Positions 1 to 10,070 of a DNA stretch of 64,000 nt are shown here, in pieces. This DNA is from Rostratula benghalensis (lineage: Eukaryota > Chordata > Aves > Charadriiformes > Rostratulidae). Below the pieces are notes generated by a model, which was not told where the DNA came from, ran no database searches, and saw only the letters and a program-made list of their open reading frames with translations. Made by a program: the position numbers and the translations under genes. Every line of letters begins with the position of its first letter. Within the stretch, counting starts at the first letter, position 1. Location of the stretch: contig VXAI01000019.1 in assembly GCA_013399305.1 (NCBI GenBank), forward strand, positions 133,941 to 197,940, in the 5' to 3' direction.

Positions 1-405
1 AGTCTTCTTATGAGGAACGACTGAAAGAACTGGGACTGTTTACTTTGAGGAAGAGGAGGCTGAGGGGAGACCTCATTGTTCTCTACTACTACTTGAAAGA
101 GCATTGTAGAGAGGTTGGTGCTGGTCTCTTCTCTCAGGGAATTAGCGATAGAATCAGGGGGAATGGCTTCCAGCTGCAACAGGATAGGTTTAGGCTGAAC
201 ATTAGGAAAGAATTTTTCACAGAAAGGGTGGTCAGACACTGGAATGGGCTGCCCAGGGAGGTGGTTGAGTCCCCATCCCTGAATGTGTTTCAGAGTTGTT
301 TAGATGTGGTGTTGGGGGATATGATGTAGGGGAGAACTTTGTAAAGAATGGCTGATGGTGGGACTCGATGATTCCAAGGGTCTTTTCCAACCTGTATGAT
401 TCTAA
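1..405 (+). mobile_element. CR1 LINE, 3'-terminal fragment (starts before the window)
   Basis: This is the 3' part of a chicken-repeat-1 non-LTR retrotransposon in forward orientation, cut off by the window edge. Positions 45-329 translate into a stretch resembling the C-terminal end of the CR1 ORF2 product (endonuclease/reverse transcriptase): the short motifs [22 protein letters not shown] and REVVESPSL are visible, followed by a stop at TAG. The ORF has no ATG; it opens at TTG and is only a remnant. After the stop comes the CR1 3' tail, with GGACTCGATGATTCCAAGGG, TTCCAACCTG and a terminal ATTCTA. CR1 elements copy themselves through RNA by target-primed reverse transcription and are usually 5'-truncated, which fits. 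No function for the host is implied. The family assignment is secure; the subfamily is not. Confidence 0.88.
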
Positions 406-509
406 GTAACCTCCTTTCCAGAAAAAAAAAATCTATTACTTTAATAGCATGAAAAAGAGTAGTGTAGGAATGTATTAAGCCTCTGTATAAGTTATTCTAA
501 GATCTGCTA

Positions 510-540
510 AATTTGAGAGAGTCCAGCACTCTCTCAAATT
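510..540. repeat. Perfect 13-bp inverted repeat with 5-nt loop
   Basis: The left arm AATTTGAGAGAGT (510-522) is followed by a 5-base spacer and its exact reverse complement ACTCTCTCAAATT (528-540). A further C-G/G-C pair could extend the stem across a two-base bulge. It lies about 100 bases after the end of the CR1 fragment. It could be a cruciform or RNA hairpin, part of an unrecognised element, or chance; no function is assigned. Confidence 0.85.
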
Positions 541-2236
541 GCTTATTTTCTAGAAGTTTAAATGACAAGAAATCTGCTGGGAATACACTGGCACTTACCC
601 AGCAGAACTGTACCTCAATATATTTGGTACACTAATATATTCAGTCAGTGTGACATGGTTTGTTGGTTGACAAGTGTTGGCATATCATTGCTTTACAGCA
701 TGGAGTCAGCACTCGTCGCAAGAGGCTACAGAAGGAAGGAAGGTTGCAGAAGAACTATGAAATGAAGTGGTATAATAAGCAAAGTCCCAGATGCCTTAAG
801 TGCAGTGTGGATCCTGCTGCCCCTACTTGTGTCACATTCATTTGTGTGGAAAAAAGGCTTTCAGCCAGCTAGATCTGTCATTTTTATATCTACTAATCAC
901 AAATATTGACATCATTGACTGAATGGAAAGTTCCTAAAAATATTTGGGGGGAACAATGGTAAAAAAATGAAGATTAGTGCTGTCATATTGGGTAGAGGGA
1001 AGTTTGATAATTTTGGTTATACCAACCAGTTTGCCTTCCCCACATGCTACTACTGCAGAGCAAGTCCACTGGCTCTGTTTAAATCAAACCACAGATTTCT
1101 TACTGCAATTTTACACAACCTAACACAACTTAATGTGATGTAGTTTGATTCCAAAGAGAATTTGTGCCATAGATCAGGCTGGATGCAGTTCTATAACCTT
1201 TAATTTTAGGCTGTAGCATTCGCCGATAGGAATATACAGAGATTCCTATGAAAACTAAGAATTTTACTTCCCTCCCCCCGCCCCCCCTGCAGTGTCAAAT
1301 TATGTTATCTGGTTTAGTGTACAGTAAGTTGTTGAGAAATTCTTAGGCTTTTACTTCTAAGTGGCAAACAGCCAAACTGATGGTTGGGGGAAGCTCTATT
1401 TTTTTCATTTGTCAGCGTATCTTTTAACTATCATCTGTGTTTCTCTGGAAATTTAGGAGTTCTCAGATTATTGTCTTTTATTTCAAACAAATGAACATTT
1501 CTCTCTCTCAAGCTGGCTTTTGGTAACATTTTGACTATTTTCCAACATTCATTCTTTTCAGTGTAATTTTTTTTTAAGGGCAGATGGATTTCTCCAAGAT
1601 TTGAAGTTGTATTTGGTTTTGGCATGCATGCTAGACTGGTTATTTAGGCTCACTGAACCTAAACCAAAGATGGAACAAGCTGGAAGCATTCACTCCATGG
1701 TTTCATGTAAAATTTTTGGGAATTCTATTCTGAGATCCTGTCAGTGATATTCTGGACCGACCTTTCTGGTAGTATTTTGGTACTTCTTGGAAACTGAAAT
1801 AGAGAATATAAAAATCTTGTGAAAGCTTCTTAGACATTTTATTTAAAAATAGATGTTGAAAAGAACATTCCCAACTTTATCCAAATGATTCATCTGCTTG
1901 CAGTGGGATATCAGTGCTGGTACTCTAGTCACCTGCTTTTGTTTCCATAGCAGATCCCCCATGTTTCCTGTTGTTGGTACATACATATATCTTCTTTAGC
2001 TCACACTCAGGTCTCCTTAGTTTTTGCCTTCCTGGTCATTTGTTTGAGCAGCTCCTCTAACTTTTCATTTCCCATAGAGTTCTCTTAAATCTAAGTGCTT
2101 ACCTCAGCTCAGTTTCTTAATTCCTGGTAGCATAGTGAGCATTCAGTTATTCCAGCACCACTGAGAAATTATTTACCACTGGGCAATATACTGAAATACT
2201 GAAGACAAATAATGCAGGAAGTTATTGCAAGAAGTC

Positions 2237-2262
2237 TTTTTTTTTTTTTTTTTTTTTTTTTT
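2237..2262. repeat. T26 homopolymer
   Basis: Twenty-six consecutive T bases. Such runs in bird introns are usually slippage-expanded tracts or remnants of reverse-oriented poly(A) tails. No retrocopy was recognised next to it. Confidence 0.95.
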
Positions 2263-2560
2263 GTGTGACAACATATCAGTATCACAAATACCAAACTGCT
2301 GAACCATTTTTAAACATCTGGAAAAAGGCATCGTGATCAGGTCCTTTTTGGTGCTCAACGTCACTTTAATTTTACTCTACTTACCTAGAGAAAAGATAGC
2401 ACTAAATACTCACTGCAATCACTCTCAAAAAAGGTGAAAAACAAAAATGCAAATGAGTGTCAGTGCACTGACAGTCTTATGAGAGAGAGCTGGCATTTCT
2501 GGGTTTAAAAGGACCCAACTATAAAATCACATCTGTACTTAGAATGCTTTGATAACAAAT

Positions 2561-3490
2561 TGTAGTAGGTTGACCTTGACCAACTGCCCACACAGCCACT
2601 CTCTCATTCTCCCTCCTCAACAGGACAGGGGTCAAAAAAACAGGTGGAAAAAAAAAATGTTTGTGGGTCAAAGTAAAGTCAGGGAGGTCTCCTACCAATT
2701 ACTGTCGCAGGCAACACGGTCTTGACTTGGGGAAGATTAATTTATTACCCATTAGAAATAGAGGGGGATAGTGAGAGACAAGAACTAAACCACATTCCTC
2801 CCACCCACTTCTTCCCAGGTTCCATCAACACACAGTCATCCAGTAAACATTTCAAAGCTATCAAGATTTTGGTTGCTTGGCCCAAATTTATCTTGCTGTT
2901 TAATTACACAAAAAGTATCCTGAAAAAAACAACTAAATGGGGGCCTAATTCTTCAATAAAACACCCTGCTTTGTCTCACCCATCACACTGTGCAAGGTGT
3001 GACTTGGTTGTGACAGAGCTGATGCTGGATTTTACTGAGGTCTCTGACCTCTACCAGGAGAACCTGCTCCTCCAGAGAAGCTCTGGTCTTGGTTTCCTCT
3101 GTTGCTGGAAATGCCAGGTAGGGCACTCATGTTCATATCACACATGGAAATATCACAACAGTCTTTGTTCTCATCTCCTTTCATTTCCCTTTGGGTCATG
3201 CTACTTGAATGGGTTTTCTTTCAAATTTCTGCCCATTTTCCTGCTCTAGGGACTTTCTCATTGAGAGGAAGTGAGTTGATTTGAGTGTCTTTCCTACTGA
3301 TGGCTGACATATTTACCTTCCAAGTCGTTGGTGAAGATGCCCTTTTAAGGTTGTTGTGGAAAAGTGTGAGAAATATAGTGCTGATCAATAGGACTGGCAC
3401 AACTTAGTGCTGATATAGCAGCAGTTCCAAGAAAACATCTGATGCTTCTCAAACCTACAAAAAAACTTAATGCATATCCAGGAGAACATG
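2561..3490 (+). mobile_element. Solo LTR of an avian endogenous retrovirus (ERVL-like), with 5-bp TSD
   Basis: The block begins with TGTAGTAGGTTGACC, a start I recognise from a widespread neoavian ERVL-type LTR family, and continues with family-typical segments such as CTCGACTTGGGG-like CTTGACTTGGGGAAG, ATTAATTTATTACC and a C-rich CTCCCACCCACTTCTTCCC. The same 5-mer CAAAT sits immediately before (2556-2560) and immediately after (3491-3495), as expected for an ERVL-type target-site duplication. About 930 bp is a plausible LTR length. No gag, pro, pol or env sequence flanks it, so it is a solo LTR left by recombination. The 3' end ...GAACATG does not show the canonical CA and is presumably mutated. 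The 175-codon ORF inside (2722-3249) is incidental. Identity rests on recall, not a database search. Confidence 0.7.
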
Positions 3491-3495
3491 CAAAT

Positions 3496-5335
3496 CGTAT
3501 AATGATGGCAATCACAGCCTAGGAAATGCAAAGATAACATAGGAACACTTCCTAATCTGTACTTCTCTTCATGTAGAGAAAGAAAACATGGAGGTTTCCA
3601 GGTGAGTGAAAATATCTGCTGGGGTGAAAACTTACTCAGTGTATCAAAGGGCAAAAAAGACAAAGACCAAGAGGTACTGCTGTTGCTATTCTGTACTTTC
3701 ACAGCTACGGCTCTTTCACTCTACGTGTATTTTCTGTCTGTCACACTGGTGGTGGTGATGGATTGCACAGCCAGCCATACCTGAAAAGACATAATTAAAC
3801 TGCTTTAAAATGTCACTGCTTTGGTAGAATGTCTAGTGCTCACAACAAACTTCATCCAGAGAAAATGCAGAGGATTTTTGTCTGATAATTCGTAATTAGG
3901 AGAAGGTTCTGATTAAAATCTATTAAGTGTGAGGATATAGACATCAATAATAAATTCATATTAAAATGAAAAGTAACACATTTTACAATTAGTTGCTTGT
4001 TGAAAGGGATTTTACATCTAATAGGCATTTCTTTTTATAAAAATAGCTTCTGCAAAAGATCCATTTTCCAGTTTGAAAAAAAAACATAATGAAGATATTC
4101 ATCTATTGCCTCCCTTTGCTGGGAGATAGAGCTGGTTAAGTGAAGAAAAAGCATGTCAGTGAATAATAAGCAGTGCACATTCATCTTTACTAAGAACTGG
4201 ATTTGTAGCCCGCTACGGTTACCAAAAGATGACTTTCTGCTTAACTATATACAATTCAGCATGGGTTTCCTTGAGATGACAAAAGACCTAGTAAAAAGCC
4301 CTTGTAGCTTGGGCAAAGAAAAAAAATTTTTTTTTTAATCTGTTGTTTAATTTAACAAAACCACAAATGCCAAATTGTCATTTTCCGAGTATGTTCCCAG
4401 ATACATGCCCTACTTAGACAAAGGCAGAAAAAGACAGAATTTCTAACAGACCAGATATTTCTTTTAAGTACACATCTGATATATTTAAATATATATTAAT
4501 TAAAGCTAGGTAGAGGCTCTTTTGCCTTATTAACTTTTTAACCTAATTCTGTTGATTAATGCTGAAGACTTTGTATTTATTTGCAGGCTAGATCAAGTTG
4601 TGAAAGGCAAGTAAATATTCTTTAAATTTTGAAGCTATATTTAATGTGTTGTTAAAACCTGAAGATTGTTGTGTGTACCTGTGTGTGTGTATATATTTAT
4701 ATGTATTTTCATGCACATGTATGTTCCATCTAGAGTATTTCTTATCACTGCTAGTAAAATGCTTGGCAAGCTTGCTGCTGATAAAGGGCAGTTCTACCTG
4801 TCAAACGGACAGATATTAATGTGCTTCCTGGAAAGATTATATATGGAAGTGTCATGGAATTGAAACAAAAATTGTTCCATGGTACTTGGTGTGGGTCATT
4901 TCAAGAGGAGGGTAAGCTAGGGAGTCACGATGCACACAAATAAGAGCTTTAATACAATTCATTCTCAAGTCCTATTAAGTGACTTTTGTTACTTTGAGCT
5001 ATTTGCTTTTATTGTTATAGTTTTACAGAACTAGATCCATAAACACCAATGGAATTTCTGCTTGTCATTTCCTGTGGCAGTTTATTAAATGAGCGCAATA
5101 AATGCTTAAAGTCCTGAGCAAGAAATGATATATCCTTGTATTAGATAGAAAACTGTCAAATCTTTGTACAGGAAACAGTTTCTTTCCCTTATCCCTTCTT
5201 ATCTCTTGAGGTGTGCACATCTCATATAATTATCTATATATAAAATATATGTTTATATCTCTATTTAATACCTTGATAACTAGAAGCAGTTAGGGAAACT
5301 GTTGTCCATCACCATGCCGTTTCATTCCTTTCTCT

Positions 5336-5372
<37 letters not shown>

Positions 5373-8352
5373 AAGTGAGAAAATTTAGAAGGTTAAAAAC
5401 TCTTCAGGGATGGAACTATTGATTAGTACTAAGTAATATTAATCTTGTCTGGCCAACGTAGCTTTTTGCATATAGATTTCTTCCAGGGAAAGAGCGCCAA
5501 GTCTCTGAGCAATCCCACTTCTTAATTTCCAGGTAGTATAAGTACAAAAGAGGGGGAAAGTGCAAACCTTGCTGTGTCTGTTTGCTATTGCCTAAGCAAC
5601 AAGACATCCATATGAGAGAGGTAGACGTGAATCACAATATGGCAGCAGGCAAAAACACCTACCAGGATGAAGATACCGGGCTGCCAGTACCAATTGACCA
5701 TGGGTTCAGGGTTAACTTGTCACATTAGAGCAGGCTGAAAAACGATCTGGAACAAGCTGGAAAAACACAGCATTGGAGTTGCTTGCATCGCTAGTTGGGA
5801 AAGAAGTTCTTACACGTAGAGCTAAGGCAGCTTAGCACGGTTGTCAGCTGGAATCGTGGCATGCAGCTGGCATGACGCTCAGCTGAGTTTCCTCCCCATA
5901 TGAGCAGGATGAAGGCTGCCAGTGAAGTGCTCCCTCTGTCACTTCTCTCTACAGAGAAGGGAAAAAATAAATAAAAAATTAGCATGTCAATCACAGAGCT
6001 GGTGGCCCCAGAGAATCGCCCAGTGAAGCATTGGCTCTTCTGACTCGCATTACCAGTAGCAACATCTCTTCTGGTCTGCCAGAGGATCCAGCCAGCCAAA
6101 CCTCTTTTTTTCGCTTTTTTCACCAAAATCTTTATCTTTACCTTTTTTGCTCTTCCCCTGGTCGTGATGCTTGTGCATTGAACAACCTCATTGGAAGGTC
6201 TTGCAAAGTCACCATCCTGTTCTCACGTAAATTCCCTTTCAAGAACTCCTGTCCTGACTATGCCATTAAGAAACCTACACTTATGAGGACAGCTTGGTGT
6301 CACTGAATTTTTGGTACTGGGGGCTGCAAAACCAAAGTATGCTGCCAAATGCCACAACCTTGAAATCACAGGACTTGGATTTGGTTACTTTGGACCTATA
6401 ATCATTCCTTATTTCACGTAGCAGCAGCTCTACCCCTCTGTAGGAGGATTTTTTCCTCGTCTTTGTGCCAGCGGCTGCCTTTTCTCCTGCCTTTCCCTGG
6501 CAGCCTTTGCTTCCTGCATCTTCTGCACTGCTGCCACCATGTGAATGGGTTGGGGTGTGAGTTGGCCTGGAGCAGTGGCAGTCATAGGCATTGAAAAGTG
6601 AGGGAGCAGGGCTCAAAAGCAAGGACAGAGCCCTACAGGACACCTGGGCTGCTTTTGCCATGCTGGGAGTTGGAGTATTTCCCGTTGTTCTGTGAGGGTG
6701 AAGGAGCAGGGTGGTTCCTAAAGCAGAGTTTCTGTTTGTACCTTTGGTCCCCACCTTCTCCAGGATGTTGGTGCCAGCCACAGGTTGGACCATGTTGGTC
6801 TGTGCCAACAGTTTTGCATCACTTACCAGCTTAGACACAATGACTATTTTTGTGTTCCTAAGTGTAGCAAAATGTATTTTACTCCTGTCAAATGCTTCAC
6901 TTCAAGCAAGCCTTGGATGAAATGAAGAGATAAAACAGGGATTCCCCTCTTTAATAATTGAACTGTGCACTTGTTTGTCCTCAGAAGCTTCAGCTTTTGC
7001 CACCAGTGACCTGTGATGGCTGAGATAAAAACACAAAGCCTGTCAAAAGCAATCTACTACAGCATCAGGATGGGTGCTCTTGTGTTTGCTGCCTGCTGGT
7101 GCATGGCACTGCTGACTAGAAGACTTTCTACCTCTGCAGCATGTTGGTTTTATGCTCCTCTGGTTACCCAAGGATGAGGTCACTCTGCTCATTAATGATT
7201 TATGTTTTTCTAGCGCCTTTCTTCACACAGATTCCAAAGCAGCTGGCAAATTTTTTCTGCACCAGCAAGTACCTGAAACTGATTGTTAATGATTTCTGTA
7301 TAGACTGAAGAGATAATCACAAAGTCCCTTTCCCCTCTGTTCTTGGACATGTGCTAGGGTCAGGCATCATCACTCCATGCAGCTCGCGCTGTCTGTGCGC
7401 TTTGTGATACGACATTCCACAAGAAAGAGTTTCTTGGGCTTTTTTGTTCCTTTTTGAATTTTTCTTTCAAGTTCTTTTGACAGTTTTGGTTTTTTGTTTT
7501 TCTTTTAACTTCTTGTAGAACAGGATCCCAATCCACACGCAACTTTACAGCCTCATTTAAGCCAGCCTGTAGCACAGAATTTAATTTAGATCAAAGGAAT
7601 AGAATTTGGTCGCGTAGTATTGCAAAAAATAATTTTTCTGTCTGTTTGGAAATAGTGTGGGTATATACTCAGGAATGATACTTGTAGCCATAGAACAGTG
7701 TTAAAACACAGCACTTTAAATGGACAGAAAATAACTGGAGGAATTTTACCATCATAAAAAAACAACCTTGGAACACTTGATGACCTGCCTTATTATTTAA
7801 GGTACTGTAAGGAAAGCAATAACATTTTTTCTGAACACTAGAGGCTATAATTTGCACAATAAACAGAGAACCAAAACTGAAGACATTGGCAGTGGAATCA
7901 AGAAATGATAATGTATCACATTTTTCTCTTTCAGAGTGTATTAGAAGCATTTCTAATTGAAAATGTTTGTGGTCCTTGAGAAAGAAAATGTTATATTATT
8001 TTAAAAGAAAAAAAAATCACCTACCTCTTCTGAAGGCAGTGTAACATATAAAGTGTGAGGAAGAGAAGCGTAAGCCCAGGGAGAGGTTGGGTTCTTGTTT
8101 ATTACTTGCTGCTTTACACTTAAATTTTGCCAGTGTAATTAGAACTAAACACTGCGATAAAGCGTAGTTTGATTCACACTTGAGCAAGCTCCCCATGGCT
8201 AGGGCAGGTTGAGGTTAGCTAAGCACAAATATTGGAGAGCTCTGCTGGGCTGGGTAGTTGGATAGAGAAGTTCTAATGCCCTACAACACAGGGAAAACAA
8301 TATTTTTATTCTGATTTAGTTGCTGCTCAGTATCAGTGAGGGTAAAACCGCA
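3496..8352. other. Non-coding stretch; no exon recognised
   Basis: About 4.9 kb with no recognisable gene. It contains a short TG/TA-rich microsatellite around 4669-4705, a T30 run with a preceding TC repeat at 5331-5368, and an AT palindrome near 4481-4500. The longest open frame is 185 codons on the minus strand (6281-6838). It matches no family I know and has low-complexity composition, so it is not called as a gene. Most likely intron or upstream flank of CRACD. Confidence 0.55.
5331..5368. repeat. (TC)n followed by T30 homopolymer
   Basis: Four TC dinucleotides run into thirty T bases (5339-5368), the longest homopolymer in the window. Assembly length at such a site is unreliable. Confidence 0.95.
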
Positions 8353-9036
8353 TGTTGTGGTTTCAACCAATCTGAATGACAGATGATGGTCCCTCCCTCC
8401 CCCCTCTAAGAAAAAGAGAGAGATTTACAAGAGCTAAACTACTGTAATGAAGTATTAATACTAAAATAAAATAAAAAAATAAAGAAAATAATGAAACAGA
8501 TACAACATATATAAATCCGTATCAAGGTTCCGAGATGATGAACATGTCACCAGCAGGCATAGGGAAAAGTCCCAGACTGGACTCAGTGACCGACAGGAGT
8601 TGTATTCCAGATCTGGAGTCAGGAACACGCAGATTGGGATCAAAACCAGGCAAACAGACAGGGTCCTCCTCAGACATTGGCCTTTGAAGGAAGAGAGTTG
8701 AGTTGACCCTTTGATCCCGAAGCTTTTAGACTGAGCAGGATGCAGATGGGATGGAATACCCCAGGTGGTCAGGTTTGGGTTACGCTTTTATGCTTCCAAC
8801 CCTCCAAAAGGGGGCAAATAACAAAATGCCCTGACCTTGGTTGTTGCAGCAGTAAATATAAGCAAGGGCCTCTCTGCACCATTCCTTGGTATAACCAGGT
8901 CTGATCACCGTGAGAGTGAAGAGTTTCTGAACAATGTGCCATTAATTTCAGAGTTTAGTTAGTTAGAAGAGGCCCAGATAAAAAAAGTAAAATTACTGAA
9001 CATAAAATTGGTTTTGTTTTACCTCAAAACAGGATG
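8353..9036 (+). mobile_element. Solo LTR, second avian ERV family, copy 1 (forward)
   Basis: The element starts TGTTGTGGTTTCAACC, resembling the start of a known songbird/neoavian ERV LTR, and ends at ...ACCTCAAAACAGGATG. An A-rich stretch follows at about 8461-8500. The same sequence recurs reversed at 43366-44105 and in part at 33186-33327, which defines the boundaries: shared landmarks are AATGACAGAT near the 5' end, CCAGACTGGACTC in the middle and TTAGTTAGTTAGAAGAGGCC near the 3' end. The flanking 5-mers CCGCA (8348-8352) and CTGCA (9037-9041) differ only by a CpG-to-TpG change, consistent with a decayed target-site duplication. No retroviral coding region is attached, so this is a solo LTR. 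Confidence 0.75.
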
Positions 9037-9717
9037 CTGCAGCATACTCAGGCTATGCTACAGCACAGTGGCGTGTTCATGCATCTCAAAAACACACCCA
9101 TTTTCCTCCCCTAAACCCGGGTGAGTTTTCCCTTCTCCCTACCTCATCAGCAGTAATATCATGTGATTCAAAGAGCCTTCCTTACCCACCTGTATGTCCC
9201 CTTGGTGTCTTTAGATGCAGCTTTGCCACTCACCTGTGCAAATATAATTAACCTTTGCTGCCCCTAAATGTGCTGGAGTGAAGTGGGGGAGAGCAGGGGT
9301 GAAGGGGCTATGGAGCCGCATTGTGCGTCCAGACCTGGGGGGAACACGTGCTCTGCAAAATCTACATTTTTCAGGGTTTTGGCAGGGTTTTCTGAGAAGG
9401 CTATTTCTGCCTTTCATTGTGGGGAGATTGCAGCTTCCTCCCCACTCCGTCTTTTGCATGCATTTTAATTTTATCTCCACGACTTTGACTGGGGAGATGA
9501 CTTCTTAATGGTGTCAGCCTGACACAGGAAAATTACAATGGCAACAGCAATTGTTCTGCAGGTCTGCCAAGGTTAATCCAGTTTTATCCTGTTTACTCAT
9601 GTCATTGTTTGGCTTGTGATAAATAGGGTTGTACTTTTTAAAAACAAATATTGAAGTTTTCCTATTTTTGTTTACTACACATGGAAATTGCCTTCCTGGC
9701 TTCTTGTCTTCCGTTTT
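9037..9717. other. Non-coding gap between an LTR and a CR1 fragment
   Basis: About 680 bases without a recognised gene or repeat. Short overlapping ORFs on both strands (9211-9508) are in moderately GC-rich DNA but match nothing I know. Confidence 0.5.
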
Positions 9718-10070
9718 CACAGAATCACAGCATGGCTGAGGATGGAAGGCACCTCTGGAGGTCATCTGGCCCAACACCCCTGCTTAAGGAGGGTCACCTT
9801 AGAGCCCAGGTTGTCCAGGAATCTGTCCAGTTGGGTTTTGAACATTTCCAAGGACGGAGATTCCATAACCTCTCTGGATAACCTGTGCCAGTGCTCTGTC
9901 ACCACCACAGAATAAATATATTTCCTGATGTTCAGAGGGAATGTCCTCTCTTTCATACTGTGCCTATTGTCCCTTGTCCTGGCACTTCTTGTCACTGAAA
10001 AGAGCCTGGCTCTGTCTTCTTCACGCTCTTTATGTCTTTCTATTCACGCTCTTTATGTCTTTCTAGCTTG
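9718..10070 (-). mobile_element. CR1 LINE 3' fragment, reverse orientation
   Basis: Read on the minus strand this ends in the CR1 3' tail; on the + strand it opens with CACAGAATCACAGCATGGCT and then ...GGTCATCTGGCCCAACACCC. The minus-strand frame (9762-9995) contains PLNIRK, TEHWHRLSREV and ESPSLEMFK, matching the C-terminal end of the CR1 ORF2 protein and paralleling the copy at the left window edge. It is 5'-truncated. The inner edge is marked by a 23-bp tandem duplication (10020-10065), beyond which CR1 similarity is lost. Confidence 0.85.
10020..10065. repeat. Exact 23-bp tandem duplication
   Basis: The 23-base unit beginning TTCACGCTCTTTATG occurs at 10020-10042 and again, identically, at 10043-10065, within the 5' edge of the reversed CR1 fragment. 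Absence of any mismatch suggests a recent duplication or a polymorphic site. Confidence 0.93.

Larger units (their letters stand above)
406..2560. other. Non-coding AT-rich stretch with a hairpin and a T26 run
   Basis: No coding exon is recognised here. Visible structure consists of the perfect 13-bp hairpin at 510-540 (listed separately), a C-rich tract at 1270-1287 and a T26 homopolymer at 2237-2262. The short ORFs have no recognisable protein similarity and no supporting splice context. I read it as intron or upstream flank of the CRACD locus. Confidence 0.6.

Noticed and set aside
2722..3249. 175-codon + strand open frame
   Set aside because: It lies entirely within the solo LTR 2561-3490 and has no protein similarity.
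6281..6838. 185-codon open frame on the minus strand, the longest in the window
   Set aside because: No known domain, composition rich in Ser/Thr/Ala/Lys, no promoter or splice context. A faint resemblance of one segment to histone-type sequence did not hold when aligned by eye.
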